From NCBI GenBank assembly GCA_003550325.1, contig QKWP01000427.1:198530-262529 (forward strand): 64,000 nt of DNA. Reading direction: 5' to 3'. This DNA is from Gigaspora rosea. Taxonomy: Eukaryota > Glomeromycota > Glomeromycetes > Diversisporales > Gigasporaceae. Under the pieces are notes generated by a model, which saw only the letters and a list, made by a program, of their open reading frames with translations, did no database searches and was not told the DNA's origin. The first letter of the stretch is position 1; every line of letters begins with the position of its first letter. Positions 1 to 11,343 of the stretch are shown here, in pieces. The position numbers and the translations under genes are program-made.

Positions 1-111
1 ATAAAACTGTTCATGACGATTGCTTTAGAAGTTTTAGATCCATTTTTAAATTTAATATTATTTATACAATATTTAGAAATTTTAATAAAAATTAATTCAA
101 TTAACAATACA

Positions 112-645
112 CATGCAAATAATGCATGTTCGTGAAATTTTATATAAATGGACATTGTTTGAAAAGTATTTTGCTTATTCTAAATATAGTAATAAAAGGT
201 TAAAAGAATAATAGTTTGATAAGGGCTAATACATTTAAGCAAGTTGCTTTATTGCACATTGTTTTAATTTACTTCGAAGTGGTCAGGAGTTATCAAAGCT
301 TATAATTTATTGGACCAACGATTGAATGGCTAAAAAAGTAAAAATTTTACTTAAATTCCTTACATATCAATTACTTTAGTACTTATAAATATGTTGAAAA
401 ACCCGATTACATAAAAATCTAAGAATGCTTCTATATAACATTAGAATAATGCACAATACGCATGTTCGTGAAATATTCTAAAAATGGGCATTGTTTGATT
501 TCAAGCGGATCAATTTATTTAAAAGTATTTCGCTTATCCTAAATATAGTAATAAAAGGTTATAGTTTGATAGGGCTAATTCATTTAAGGAAGTCACATTG
601 TTTTAACATCAAATTTACTTCGAAGTAATCAGGAGTTATTAAAAA
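112..645 (+). repeat. Direct duplication, two ~190-bp copies
   Basis: Two diverged direct copies lie at about 112-310 and 450-645. Both contain GCATGTTCGTGAAAT, GGCATTGTTTG or GGACATTGTTTG, TAAATATAGTAATAAAAGGTT and TTTACTTCGAAGT. No coding potential is seen in either copy. Confidence 0.75.
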
Positions 646-939
646 CATTAAACGAGAATAGCGAAATTTTTCTAATGTATTTAATATATTAAATAACTTT
701 AAATTATATAAAAATGAGTTGAATTTTATTTATACAAAAATAATACCATATGGTATTATTTTTGTATTATCTATAACAATACTGGTTTAACGTAAATTAT
801 AAATCATAATACTAAAAGTTACATAAGTAAAATATAAAAAATTGATTAATTTAGATAAAGCAAATATATTTAAATAAATTTGTAGTTAATAAGAAATAAT
901 TAAAGAACTTGATATATGCGAAATAATTTGAATACATTA

Positions 940-1075
940 GAACTATCTTGAAATAAATATTACGTAATATATTTCAATATATTTCGAAATATCAAATTTT
1001 CAAAATATTACGAAAGTAATTTCGAAATATTTCGAAATATTTCGAACCACTTTCAAAATATTTTAGGACAAGGAA
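940..1075. repeat. TTTCGAAATA short-motif array
   Basis: The self-complementary motif ATATTTCGAAATAT is repeated with substitutions. A similar array lies at 2480-2770. This is the same style of motif-built arm seen beside other transposons in the window. Confidence 0.7.
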
Positions 1076-1084
1076 ACCAAGCTG

Positions 1085-1815
1085 GATCAGTAGATCAAAT
1101 TCTGTACTACAAGATCAGATTAGATCTTTGTATTTATTTTTTAATTTTTTTATTTTATTTTTATTTCGCCACTTTACAAGAGAAACAAAAAACTTTTGAA
1201 ACCTTGCGCATGCCAACTAAGACTTCTGAAATTTTCAAGAACACACAACTGATTTCCCCAGCAATTTCTAAATTTTCAGGAATGCTTCTTTAGAGAAATG
1301 GGCACAAGTTTTCGCAAGTATCGCAAGTTTTTTGCAAAAGAAATTATCCAAGTAGTGATTTATCCTGATGAGAATCAGTTTAAGTCTGCTGTAGATAAAT
1401 AGGTGCAGACAAATTATAAAGATCATTTAAGTTTTTGCAAGTTCTTGCAAGGTTTCGCTTTATTTATTTTTTCGTTTCGTGTTTTTTGTTTTTGTTTTTT
1501 TGGTTTATTTTAAAATTTTTTTTATTAATTTATTTTATTTCGGCACTTTGCGAGAACAGAACCCTTACTTTCTGGCATTTTGCAAGAAAACCAAACCAGA
1601 CTTTTTTGGCACTTCGTGACTTTTTTGGCATTTTGCAAGAACCTTTCGCAATTTCTGAATTTGCAAAATGCGAACTCTTCAGAGAAATGAAGATATTTTT
1701 ACTTTACTTTATATATATATCTTATTTTTTATTTTATACATTTTATTTATTTTTTATTTTTATTCTTTTTTATGTTATAGTTAATTTTATATTTATAATA
1801 TTATTATTTTGATTT
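1085..1815. repeat. Dispersed repeat related to 46370-47510
   Basis: The segment starts near TACAAGATCAGATTAGATCT and is T-rich, with many spaced copies of CACTTTGCAAGAA-like sequence. The same opening and the same spaced motif recur at 46370-47510, so this is a dispersed element. The 125-residue open frame at 1435-1812 is phenylalanine-rich low complexity and is not called as a gene. Confidence 0.6.
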
Positions 1816-2470
1816 TATTTAATATATATTTTTTCGTTTGTCTTAATATAATTAATACTTTAATTTTGTTAAAGTTTAATCAATTCGAATTAGTTCGAAT
1901 TAGTTTAGTACTATGAATATTACAGCGATTTTATTCTAATATTTTATCGCATGAAAACATTTACTTTTATTAAGTTTTATGTCATAACAAAAAAAATTTC
2001 TTGCAAAATTATGTTATAATTTTCGAATAATTTGAAATATTTTATAAAATATGCGTTCTGAATTATTTTAAGTTTATTCGAAAACGTGCGAAATATTTTG
2101 TATAATGTTTATTTTTTAGCCCTTAAATTTTTATACTTAATATCGTCTTTTAAATAATTTAATATACTGAACTTTAAATTTACAGGTTTTTACTCTATAG
2201 AATTTTATATGTATTTAATTAATGTGAAACATTTCAAACTATTTTTAAAGGTTTTGTTACTGATTTAATTTTATTAGAAGATATACTTATTAACTAAATA
2301 ATCATTAGATTTATCAAAGCGTGGAATTATATGAACATGATTATGTTCCAGGTACATTAAATGTACCCGGAACATGATCATTTGTTTCAGAAGATGGCAG
2401 GTTATCAGAAATTAAATATGGAAAGTATTGATAGGATCACTTTTTTGTAGGTTTACAGTACATTATTTAG
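1816..2470. other. Gene-free AT-rich stretch with one hairpin
   Basis: No gene is seen. The only structure is a near-perfect inverted repeat at 2337-2380, with GTACATT and AATGTAC around the centre and AACATGAT-type outer arms. Confidence 0.6.
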
Positions 2471-2479
2471 AAATTATTT

Positions 2480-2770
2480 AATATTATTTTGTGTTTTCGA
2501 ATATTACTTAATATTTTCGCAATATTTCGAAATTTATATTTCGTAATATTTCAAAATCTTTTTGAAATATTTCGAAAACGTTTTCGAAATATTTCGAAAT
2601 TTATTCTGAAATATTTTGAAATTTATTATTTCGAAATATTTCAAAAAATATTTTGAAATATTTCGAAATTTTTTTCGAAATTTTTCGAAATCGAAAAATT
2701 TCGAAATTATTTTCGAAGTATTTCGAAAGATATTGCATATCGCAATTCCTTTTGAAATATTTCGCACATA
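2480..2770. repeat. TTTCGAAATA short-motif array, second copy
   Basis: Dense ATTTCGAAATATTTCGAAAT-like sequence reads almost identically on both strands. It produces lysine/phenylalanine-rich open frames on both strands, which are artefacts of the repeat. Confidence 0.75.
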
Positions 2771-2774
2771 TAAA

Positions 2775-2927
2775 TTTGCTGATGTATTTGGGTTTGATTT
2801 GAATTTGATTATTTTTTATTTGAATTTGAGTTTGATCTCAAACTTTATAAAATTTATAGTTTGAGTTTGGTTTGATTTGGGGTTTGATCAAACTCAAATC
2901 AAACCCGGATCAAACTTTGGAACCCTA
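2775..2927. mobile_element. Right arm of a CAAACT-armed element
   Basis: The stretch contains TTTGATCTCAAACTTT and many CAAACTCAAATCAAACC copies, and it ends in GGAACCCTA. The same internal arm sequence occurs at about 33000-33080. The terminus GGAACCCTA matches the right end of the element at 49479-54146 and is the complement of the left end at 31551. No matching left end or target duplication was found here, so it is a partial copy. Confidence 0.55.
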
Positions 2928-3125
2928 GCACTACAGCAAGACCTAAATGAACCTCAAAACCCAGACCAAATCTTCCACACCTTTTTTGCCTGCCAATTTG
3001 AGGATCTAGAGTCTTGCACGATTATAAGACATTGTTTTGGATAGATAGTGGTGTTGTTAGTTGTATTTAGTATCTAATCTGATAGTCTTGCTCTTCACAA
3101 TGTATGCACGTATATAATACAAAAC

Positions 3126-3690
3126 TGGTATAATAATGTATTTTAGTGTTCTCAGAGTTCTTATGAGAACACTATTATAAATTTGTAAATAGTATAAAAT
3201 TTTTAATATCCACTATTAAAAAATTTTTTGAGAACAGTAAAATAATAATATTGTTCTCATAAGTATAATAATTATGACAGATTAAAATAAAATTGGATTA
3301 AAATGAAACTTTACTATTTTTTAATCAAAATTTTAAAATTTTTTAGGGAACATTTTTGGGGTTTTTTTTAGCATTAGGATTAGAGTTTAGGGTTAGAGTT
3401 AGTAATAAATGAGTATATGTAGGTTTAATAAACTTTAAAGGAGATCCCTAGTTTCATTTTAATCTGTTTTCATTTTAATTTGCCACAATAATTAACTATA
3501 TAATTTTATGCCAAAACCAAAAATTGATAAAAATTCTTATTTAATTTTGATAAAAAGGATTTCAATCTGCTATAATAACAATAATAACAACTACTTATAT
3601 TGGTGTTTTTTTTTTAGTAAGAACACTAACCAATTGTTTGAGAACACTTGTAGCTAATATACTGTTCTTATAAGAACAGTGTTTTGAGTA
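3126..3690. repeat. Repeat with GTTCTTATGAGAAC palindromes
   Basis: Self-complementary GTTCT(T/C)AT(A/G)AGAAC motifs sit near both ends (about 3149-3172 and 3660-3682) and internally near 3250. The interior includes TTAGGGTTAGAGTTAG. It resembles a small terminal-inverted-repeat element, but the exact ends are unclear. Confidence 0.45.
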
Positions 3691-4032
3691 TGAAATTTCC
3701 AACACTAGATATGAACCCCTAAATATGATTAGATTGATGGTGTAGTATCAATTTTGTATCAACTTTTTGTTTACAGTATTACCAATCCCAATTTTTTTTT
3801 ATTTAAGTTTCAAAATTAAGGGTGAGTTTAAAATTTTTATTTGTTTTGAAATTTGAAATCAAAAAATTAAATAGGTGTTGTTGAAGATGGGACAGACAAC
3901 CACTATTATCAAGACCAAAATACATCTCACGATATACACAATGGGGAGAGGGGTATGATTTGGCAAAGCTAAAACATATCAAATATATGGTGAATACATA
4001 AAACTGTTTTTTTTTACTTATCTCTATCTATT
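3691..4032. other. No gene seen
   Basis: AT-rich sequence without an open frame of interest or recognisable repeat structure. Confidence 0.5.
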
Positions 4033-5019
4033 AGTCATAGGACATGTCCCTTTGAGTTTATAATAAAAATTACAATAAAAACATATGAATTTACTATAAA
4101 CTTTGAGCTGAAAATCCTTCTTGGCTTAACTAATTAACTTAAAATTAAATTTTACAAACATATGTAACAAGAAAAGAAGAAAAATTTGAGCTTAAAAACC
4201 ATATCAAAATTTTGTTAATTTTGCACTTTTTCAAAATGTAACTTTGCCAAAAACAATAATTAATTAATTTTAAATTAGCAATTATGTACAAATCATGTTT
4301 TGAACAACTTACTTAGGCAGCCAAAGTAGGTTACCTTGTAAGAAAAATAGGTTATCTATATACTAAATTTAAAAATTTTTGGTTTGTAATATAAAACTCT
4401 TTTTTTATTAAGATAACCTGCTTTGAGCCTCTAAGTAAACTTGTTCAGAGGGTATTTCTATTTGATTTGAGATCAAAATGCATTTTCACTGACTTATCTA
4501 AAAGAAAATTTTTTTTCTCTAACTTTAACCCTATTTTTCACCTGTAAAAGGTCCAATAAAATGCATTTTGACCTCAAACTGAGTAGAAATACCCCTGAAC
4601 AAGTTTACTTAGAGGCCCAAAGCAGGTTATCTTAATAAAAAAAGGGGTTTATATTACACCAACCAAAAATTTTTAACTTTAGTATATAGATAACCCATTT
4701 TTCTTACAAGGTAACCTACTTTGGTCACCTAAGTAAAGTTGTTCGGAGCACAATTTTACACATAATTGCTGATTTAAAATTAGTAAATTTTTGCTTTTGG
4801 CAAAGTTACAATTTGAAAAGTGCAAAATTAACAAAATTTTGATACAGTTTTAAGCTCAAATTTTCTTGTTCCATAAGTTTGTAAAATTTAATTTTAAGGT
4901 AATTAGTTAAGCTGAGAAGGATCTTCAGCTCAAAGTTTATAGTAAATTCATATGTTTTTATTATAATTTTTATTATAAACTTATTTCAAGGCTATTTTAA
5001 GGGGACATGTCCTATGACT
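4033..5019. mobile_element. 987-bp foldback element
   Basis: Two ~480-bp arms are inverted copies of each other around a centre near 4510-4540. The outer ends are AGTCATAGGACATGTCCC on the left and its complement GGGACATGTCCTATGACT on the right. Internal markers such as CTAAGTAAACTTGTTC and GTAACCTACTTTGG match across the axis with a few mismatches and small indels. No coding capacity is seen. Confidence 0.85.
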
Positions 5020-5497
5020 GCTATCGATATCTATCTACCCTGATACTGCTAAATAGTATATTACATGGTCTTTTTATTGGCCGGAGCGTAGCAACGGACC
5101 CTTAATTTCTATGCAAAGTGATACAAAAATTACCTTCCGGATGTGCTTCAATTGTAAAAATCTTGACAAATTTTACTTTTTTAATATACTTGCATATATA
5201 TGATGTAAATCTTAACAGAAATGGAATTTGGAAGTCCGCACGCGTGCCTATATTTGTGCTTTAATGTTACCAACATATGCATATTAACGCGTTTGTGTAA
5301 TATGATGAACATCATGAGCTCCGGACATATAATGCTACGCATTAGCCTAGTACTATTCTACTTTTTGAATGGTATTTAACAATCTATCCCACAATTTTTC
5401 CCACCCGAATGCCATAATCACGCCATTTCGAAAATTCCTTGATCTTGCATTCAATATCCTTCCCGATTTGGCTAAGTTCTTTCGATCGATGGGCTGT
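5020..5497. other. No gene seen
   Basis: Less AT-rich spacer between the foldback and the LTR-like element, with no recognisable gene. Confidence 0.5.
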
Positions 5498-6351
5498 TGT
5501 AACGGTCGAATTTAGCTGGGGTAGCACAGGTCTAAATGAGGCTATACCAATTTTGTTTTTTTTTTTTTTTATTATTTTATTTTTATCGAATATATTTTTA
5601 GTAGCTATTTTTAGTAAAGATTAGCATCAGTGAATTAAGAGAATCAAGAGAATTAAAAGAATCAAAAGATTCGAAAGATTCAATTAATCGAAAAGAATTA
5701 ATTGATTAGAAAAGTAGTAAAGATTCTTTTTGTTCAAACTTTAGTCTGTAATCATAAGTATATAAGGGCTTCAAGCTCACCTCAAAATAAAGCAACTCGT
5801 TGGAGTTCTAAAACTTCGAAGCCAAATATAGTAGAAGTTCTTGCCGTCTAATTATTGATAGTTAACTTAAACCCCATACTTGTGAAAAAGAAGAGTGAAA
5901 CAGAGAGTATCGATTATAAACCAGTACCCTTTTATATAAAAACTCCGATTGTTTACCTCATTTATTCAATAATTGAACCCCGTGATTTGCATTGTTAAAT
6001 TACCTTATCGTTTATCCTCGTGACCTCGTATTATTTAACCCCGTGATTTCACCTGCCGGAAATTTAAGTTGGCCGAAACTACCCGTGATCGCATATTATA
6101 ATCTCGTGACGTATTTAGAGCTTTCGACCCTAGCTACCCGGACCAAGTCCTTCCACGCCTCAATCGTAGCCTTACCGTTGTTAGGGTTGTGTTAGAGTAG
6201 TTTATTTGATTATAGTAGTGTATAGTATCGATATTCAGCGAAGAGTCGATTTTCCCTCTCACACTGTGCACAATAGCCGGGTCGAATCATGTTACTTCCG
6301 GCGAGATAGCGTAGTCACGTGTTTCCGATCGGTCACTTTCTCCCGCTAACA
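5498..6351 (+). mobile_element. LTR-like element, family 1, probable solo LTR
   Basis: It begins TGTAACGGTCGAATTTAGCT and shares long colinear stretches with 23153-24170: the GAATTAAAAGAATC region, a TATAAGGGCTTCAAGCTCACC promoter-like block and AATAAAGCAACTC, which resembles a polyadenylation signal. TATA-like then AATAAA-like order and the TG start suggest an LTR. No gag or pol is seen nearby. The 3' end (AACA at 6351) is a guess, and no clean target duplication was found. Confidence 0.6.
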
Positions 6352-7590
6352 GTGCGTACGAATATGAAATTTATAAACTTCTTTAAAAAAAGTGAAGTTA
6401 AGGATCGTTCAATTTAAAATAAATATGTCACTTATTTTGTAACCCTTCATTATAAATATTTATGGACACATCCAAATTGAGTTGTGATATTTCAGAATTT
6501 CAACAGGTGTCAATTAATTATGTGTAAGTTGGCTATGTAAATTCGGATAAAGATTACTAAAAATTATTAGAAAGTAGTATTTGCAATAGGTAGGGCCGGG
6601 TTTGTGTTGTTTTGGGTTCTTATTTTTCGGCCTAATTCAGAAATTGGACATTTGAACCTTTGTTCGGACGTCCAATCCAATGTTCAATCAAACATCCAAT
6701 CGTGATTTTTGGGCATTTTTAAATTAGATCTTGACGTCCAATGCCCAATCCGAACCATTGAACGTCCAATGTCCAATCCAGATCATTGGACATGAGAACT
6801 CTGCTTGTGGGTTTGGCTTTTTGACAAGCCCAATGAGGCTGGTAAACTCTAGTAAAAATATTTAAAAAAAATCCATAAGTCACATTCCTAGCAGTTTAAG
6901 TGAATTCACATACTGCAAAATGTGGTTTATTGATTTAAATCAGGTGACGTTTATTTTTGAATATTTGAATGCGACGTTTGGACATATTTAAATCATATAC
7001 ATCACATGATTTAAATCAGTAAAAACCATACCTACTGATATATGTATGCTGCTGCGTATGGAATGAAAATTCTCTTTCTTGTGTCTTGTTGTAAGCTTTT
7101 TTTGGGGGTATTTTGAATTTGACCTATGTAGGTCTTTTGGTCAGTGCACTACGGTATCGGGTACCCACTAAACATAACAAATTTAGCTTAATTTTCCGTT
7201 ATCTATATCTGTAAATAAATAAAGTTTTAGATTGTGTAATCAGATGGTTTGGACATATTTGTTATCTTAAAATAACGACTTATTTTGGATTGAGAATTCT
7301 ATGATTTTCTATGCTTATGCATGCAAACGGTCGCTTATTTTGGATTGAAGATTTCAATGATATTCTCAAGCAACTTAGCCAATCAGGTCAAGGAATATAC
7401 TGTATTTTAATTAGTAAAAAATAATTTAATGAATTGATTGTATTTATTATTTCATTTCAAACTGCGCTTACAAATCAATCTTAATGATTTGTAAGCACAG
7501 TTTGAAACTCCACATAGTCTAGCGATAAATTTAATATCCATAATAAAGATGTTTGTTCGAGCATTAATTGCAATCAATAGTCAATTTATC
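6352..7590. other. Gene-free spacer with small inverted repeats
   Basis: No gene is seen. It contains a degenerate array of GTCCAAT(G/C)-type motifs at about 6640-6790. A small inverted-repeat unit at about 6922-7030 has GATTTAAATCA near both ends. A near-perfect hairpin at 7454-7508 has arms TTTCAAACTG and CAGTTTGAAA around a centre near 7481. Confidence 0.55.
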
Positions 7591-8300
7591 GTAATGGGTG
7601 TTTCAAAGTTAAAAAAGTGACGTATTTTAAAATAAATAGGAATTCGAAATATCTTATTTGTGTTGAAATCGGTTGGAATCAGAATAGTCATTATTACGTT
7701 ATCGTTATTACAAAATATTACTGTGTACAATAACGAATATTACTTTACAAAAAAACATTTCGTTCAAATTTTCAAAGCATTTTTTAAAATATTCGGTTAT
7801 TGTTAAATGTCGATAGTTCAATAATGCCTCCAAAGAGAACATTTAAAAACCGCCAAAGAACAAAAACTTTGCGATGGTCATGTTTATAGAAAATCGAGAT
7901 ATTATCGATGGAAAAGCAGCAGTTGGTGCTCCGGTTGGTGAGAAATCTGCAACAAAAAATGAAAAATTTACACAAATGGATTTCATTTGTAAACAAACTT
8001 GTAAAGATAGTCAATGGAATGCTAAATAGCAAACGGCCATTGAAACTCGAAAGTTGGCTAATAGGGGGTTACATAATTAATGTCTGGCGTCCGATTTCAG
8101 ATAAAATAAGTGACGTATTTACTTCAAAATATGAGATACATAAATCCTATTTTTTTAACGTATAGACTTATTTACATAATCATTGGCCGGTAAATGTTTA
8201 TCAAAAAAAAGGTAATTTTATTAACGTGCGCGCCTATTTAATTCATTGTTGGAATTTTAAAATAGAATAGGATCTTTTAAACACCCATTTTTTCAAAGTA
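7591..8300. mobile_element. ~700-bp terminal-inverted-repeat element
   Basis: The left end AATGGGTGTTTCAAAG is answered on the right by a complement near 8280-8297 (AAACACCCATT), and TATTTTAAAATA-like sequence lies just inside both ends. Open frames of 82 and 85 residues overlap on opposite strands inside. Neither resembles a transposase I recognise. Probably a decayed or non-autonomous DNA transposon. Confidence 0.55.
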
Positions 8301-8354
8301 TATTAATTATGAACCTCTCTAATAGGTCTAATTGAAAATATGATCGGGATTGAT

Positions 8355-9086
8355 TAGTGATTATAGTCGATAAAAAATTTATAGACTTAGTCGAGTCGAT
8401 GTTCTAAATATGACTTAGTCGACTAAGTCGACTAAAATGAATATTGCTATAATATTCATTTATTTTTCTACAACTGCATATAATATAGATATATTGCCTC
8501 TTAAATATCTTTCTTACCCGTATTTTGGCATATTTTCATATTTTATATAATTCCGAAACTACCCACTGATCATGCTCGTATTTTAGGTTGAATTATCCAG
8601 GGGAGACCGTCCCAAATTAGGGGGTCGTTTAAAGCAGGGTGCAGTTATATGATTTTGACTTTTTAATTAAAGTTAGGGTAAGGGTTAGCGGCGGTTAGGG
8701 TTAAGAATAGTATTATAGTAAAATTGCCTTCCCGACATTTTTTGTTAATGCCCCAAGGTAGGTTTTGACACTCGTTTCTTGTATTTTTGCGTTTTTTTCA
8801 CTTTTTTTCTTCTTTGTTTCTTTGTCGGGCTGATCCGGGTTGATCAAAACAAACAAGTTGATTGGCGCCATATCACGTGATTGCACCCTGCTTTAAACGA
8901 CCCCCTAATTTGGGACGGTCTCCCCTGGAGTTGAATTATTGTCTATCTTCCGAAAAATTCCGATTGTTTTTATATAATAGTACCTATTTATATTCATAGT
9001 CGACTAAGTCGACTTTTTAAAAGATCGACTAATTTAGCCGACTAAGTCGACTAAGTCGACTAATGACATATCGACTTGAAACACTA
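8355..9086. mobile_element. hAT-like element with GTCGACTAA arms
   Basis: It is flanked by the exact 8-bp duplication GGATTGAT (8347-8354 and 9087-9094). The ends are TAGTGATTATAGTCGAT on the left and, as complement, TAGTGTTTCAAGTCGAT on the right. Both subterminal arms (8390-8440 and 8997-9062) are built from repeated GTCGACTAA. An 8-bp target duplication is typical of hAT elements. It encodes no protein and is interrupted by a second element at 8597-8930. Confidence 0.8.
8597..8930. mobile_element. MITE with 9-bp target duplication, nested
   Basis: Terminal inverted repeats of about 48 bp begin CCAGGGGAGACCGTCCC, with one or two mismatches across their length. The flanking direct repeat TTGAATTAT (8588-8596 and 8931-8939) gives a 9-bp target duplication, as in Mutator-like elements. 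The interior contains GGTTAGGGTT telomere-like sequence and a segment homologous to the interior of the MITE at 22649-22891. It lies inside the hAT-like element at 8355-9086 and is therefore the younger insertion. Confidence 0.85.
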
Positions 9087-9099
9087 GGATTGATGCATT

Positions 9100-9598
9100 A
9101 CTTCTTTCAAAATAAATACGTCAACCAGTTTCAATGTAGATTAGATTCCCGCATTTTAACTTTGACCCCCAATGTTTGAGTATCAACACGATCATAATCA
9201 CATCGAGAGAGATACGTGAGGACAATTCAATTATATTATTATCTGTATTATTGGTTTTTCGACAATAGTCTTAGTATTAAATAATCACATCGAGCGTGCT
9301 GATTTAGAATAGCCTGCGCTTAATGAGTTTATGCATAATCATTGTGAATGCTGTAAAGAAAAAGTAGGAGGTTGTTTTCTAAACCCCACTGAATTATCTG
9401 CCTTAGCCAGCTTCAGATAATACGTAAACACTGTATATTATTGATTGACTCGAATTCCAATAATAATAACAATATCCAACTTGATATATATATATTCCGA
9501 TTATTGGTAATATGCAAGTGCCTTGTTTTCATCCTTTTCAATTTTTAACTATAGATGCTAGTGAAATGTGTAAAATAATTTTACCTCCATAGAACGGA
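9100..9598. other. No gene seen
   Basis: AT-rich spacer without recognisable genes or long repeats. Confidence 0.45.
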
Positions 9599-10070
9599 AT
9601 AACACGTATAGACGGTAACGAACCCTTCATAATCGTTTTGGCACACTAATCAAACTTTAGGTGGTTTTTTTTTTAAAAAAAAAAGTGCTTGGATATTGCA
9701 ATTTACTAAATAGTGGGTTTTTTTTAAAAAAAAAAGTGCTTGGATATTACAATTTACTAAATAGTGGTTTTTTTTTTAAAAAAAAAGTGCTTGGATATTA
9801 CAATTTACTAAATAGTGGTTTTTTTCAATATATCGAATTTACAGGTTCGTTTTTCTTCCCTTGAAGCATACCATTTCCTTGTAAAGTATTGGAATAGATG
9901 CTTTCATAGACAATTGAGCTTCAAATCCGACTCATAAAGTTCTTTTACTAGTATATAGTCCACCCGTATCAAATATTTATCACCTTTCGTGACTCTATAG
10001 AACGGAATAACACATATAGACGGTAACGAACTCTTCATAATCGTTTAGGCACACCAATCAAACTTTAATG
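9599..10070 (+). repeat. Direct repeats around a 3-copy tandem repeat
   Basis: A ~70-bp sequence starting TAGAACGGAATAACAC occurs at about 9590-9660 and again at about 9999-10068. Directly after the first copy, a ~57-bp unit (poly-T, poly-A, then GTGCTTGGATATT and TTTACTAAATAGTGG) is repeated three times up to about 9822. The 67-residue open frame here only reads through these units. Confidence 0.75.
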
Positions 10071-10424
10071 GATTTTTTTTTTTTTTTTTTTGACAATACT
10101 TGCGTCAAGTTTCTTTCAAAGAAAGTTCAGAGCAAGCCTCTCTTTTTCCTTCTTTTCTTCTCTTTATTTTATTTTTTTTTTTCAGGGTATCTGAAACGTA
10201 CTTTTCCAATCGAAGCTATCATCAGGGTGATTCGAAGAAATCGACGTGATGCTTTTCTTCGTATTTATTTACACTGGAGCACAGTTTATGCATAGCATGA
10301 TGAAGCCAGAATCTTATCGGGCATCGAAGAGAACAAGTGACAAGACAAGCAAAGTAAGAAAGCACTGAGATTCCCCACTTTCTCCCACATGTATCTTTAT
10401 AATCTTTTCTGCACGCTTACGTAC

Positions 10425-10996
10425 TGTAACGGTTGAGTTGGGAGAGCGGTAAAACAATATAGACAATAGTGCCAATTAAAGCTCCAACCGATTACGGGAT
10501 GAGAGGATAAATAGATTTGTACGAAGTTCAATTGGGGTCGGAGTCACGTGAACAATTTTAAAAGCTTAACCAAACTCGTTACGCAGAATTCGAGTTATAA
10601 TAAGCCAATACGAAGTTACAAGTCAATTCAGTCCGTCGAATTGAGTCTCGCAAGGTTTATTAAGGTTAAAGTCGAATTCAAAAGATAAGGGTTTTACTTT
10701 TATTATTATTGCATTTTTAAATTGAACGTCAAACTTATTGTTGCTTTATTAATTTTTAGAGGTCTTATATACATTTTAATTTCTACAGCGTCTACGCTGT
10801 AAATTTAGCGTTCACGCTAATCTTTTAGCGTCTACGCGGAAAATTTAGCGTCTGCGCTGTAAATTTAGCGTCAACGCTATAATTTTAGCGTCAGCGCGAA
10901 ATTAAATGCACTGCGCTTTTGCCGCCACATGAAATTCCCTTTTTTGTATAACTAATCTTTTTCACAAGGGAATTACTTATTTTAGGGCTACTATCA
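10425..10996 (+). mobile_element. LTR-like element, family 2, CpG-rich copy
   Basis: It begins TGTAACGGTTGAG and ends near GGGCTACTATCA. It is colinear with 30357-31322 and 38014-38979, sharing AACAATATAGACAATAGTGC, AAGTCAATTCAGTCCGTC and TTCCCTTTTTTGTATAACTA, but lacks about 400 bp of their middle part. The segment at 10790-10915 is a run of short units like TAGCGTCTACGCTGTAAATT, unusually rich in CpG for this sequence. Probably a solo LTR. No target duplication was found. Confidence 0.65.
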
Positions 10997-10999
10997 GAT

Positions 11000-11343
11000 T
11001 CTGCGCGTGACGAAACTCATGACAAAATATAAAAAATAAACTAGAATAATATATATAAAAAAATTTAATAATAAAAAATTCCGAAGTCCTTATTTTCTAT
11101 CCATTACAGTACCTACAATCTCTATCACATGCATCTATAATCTCCATTGCATACGATCATAAGCCTCAATTTCATATAAGCCACAAATCAGGTTATCCTC
11201 GCGATAATAACCCTAGCGTGACTTCGTAAACGCATAGGGCTAGTATATCATACTTTTTATTTTTAATTTTTCCATCTATTATAAAGTAAAAAGAAGTTGT
11301 TATATATTTATGCGAAATTATAAACAGATATATACGGTCTAAA
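11000..11343. other. No gene seen
   Basis: AT-rich spacer between an LTR-like and a hAT-like element. Confidence 0.45.

Noticed and set aside
2534..2864. Lysine/phenylalanine-rich frames on both strands
   Set aside because: Produced by the palindromic TTTCGAAATA array, which reads alike on both strands.
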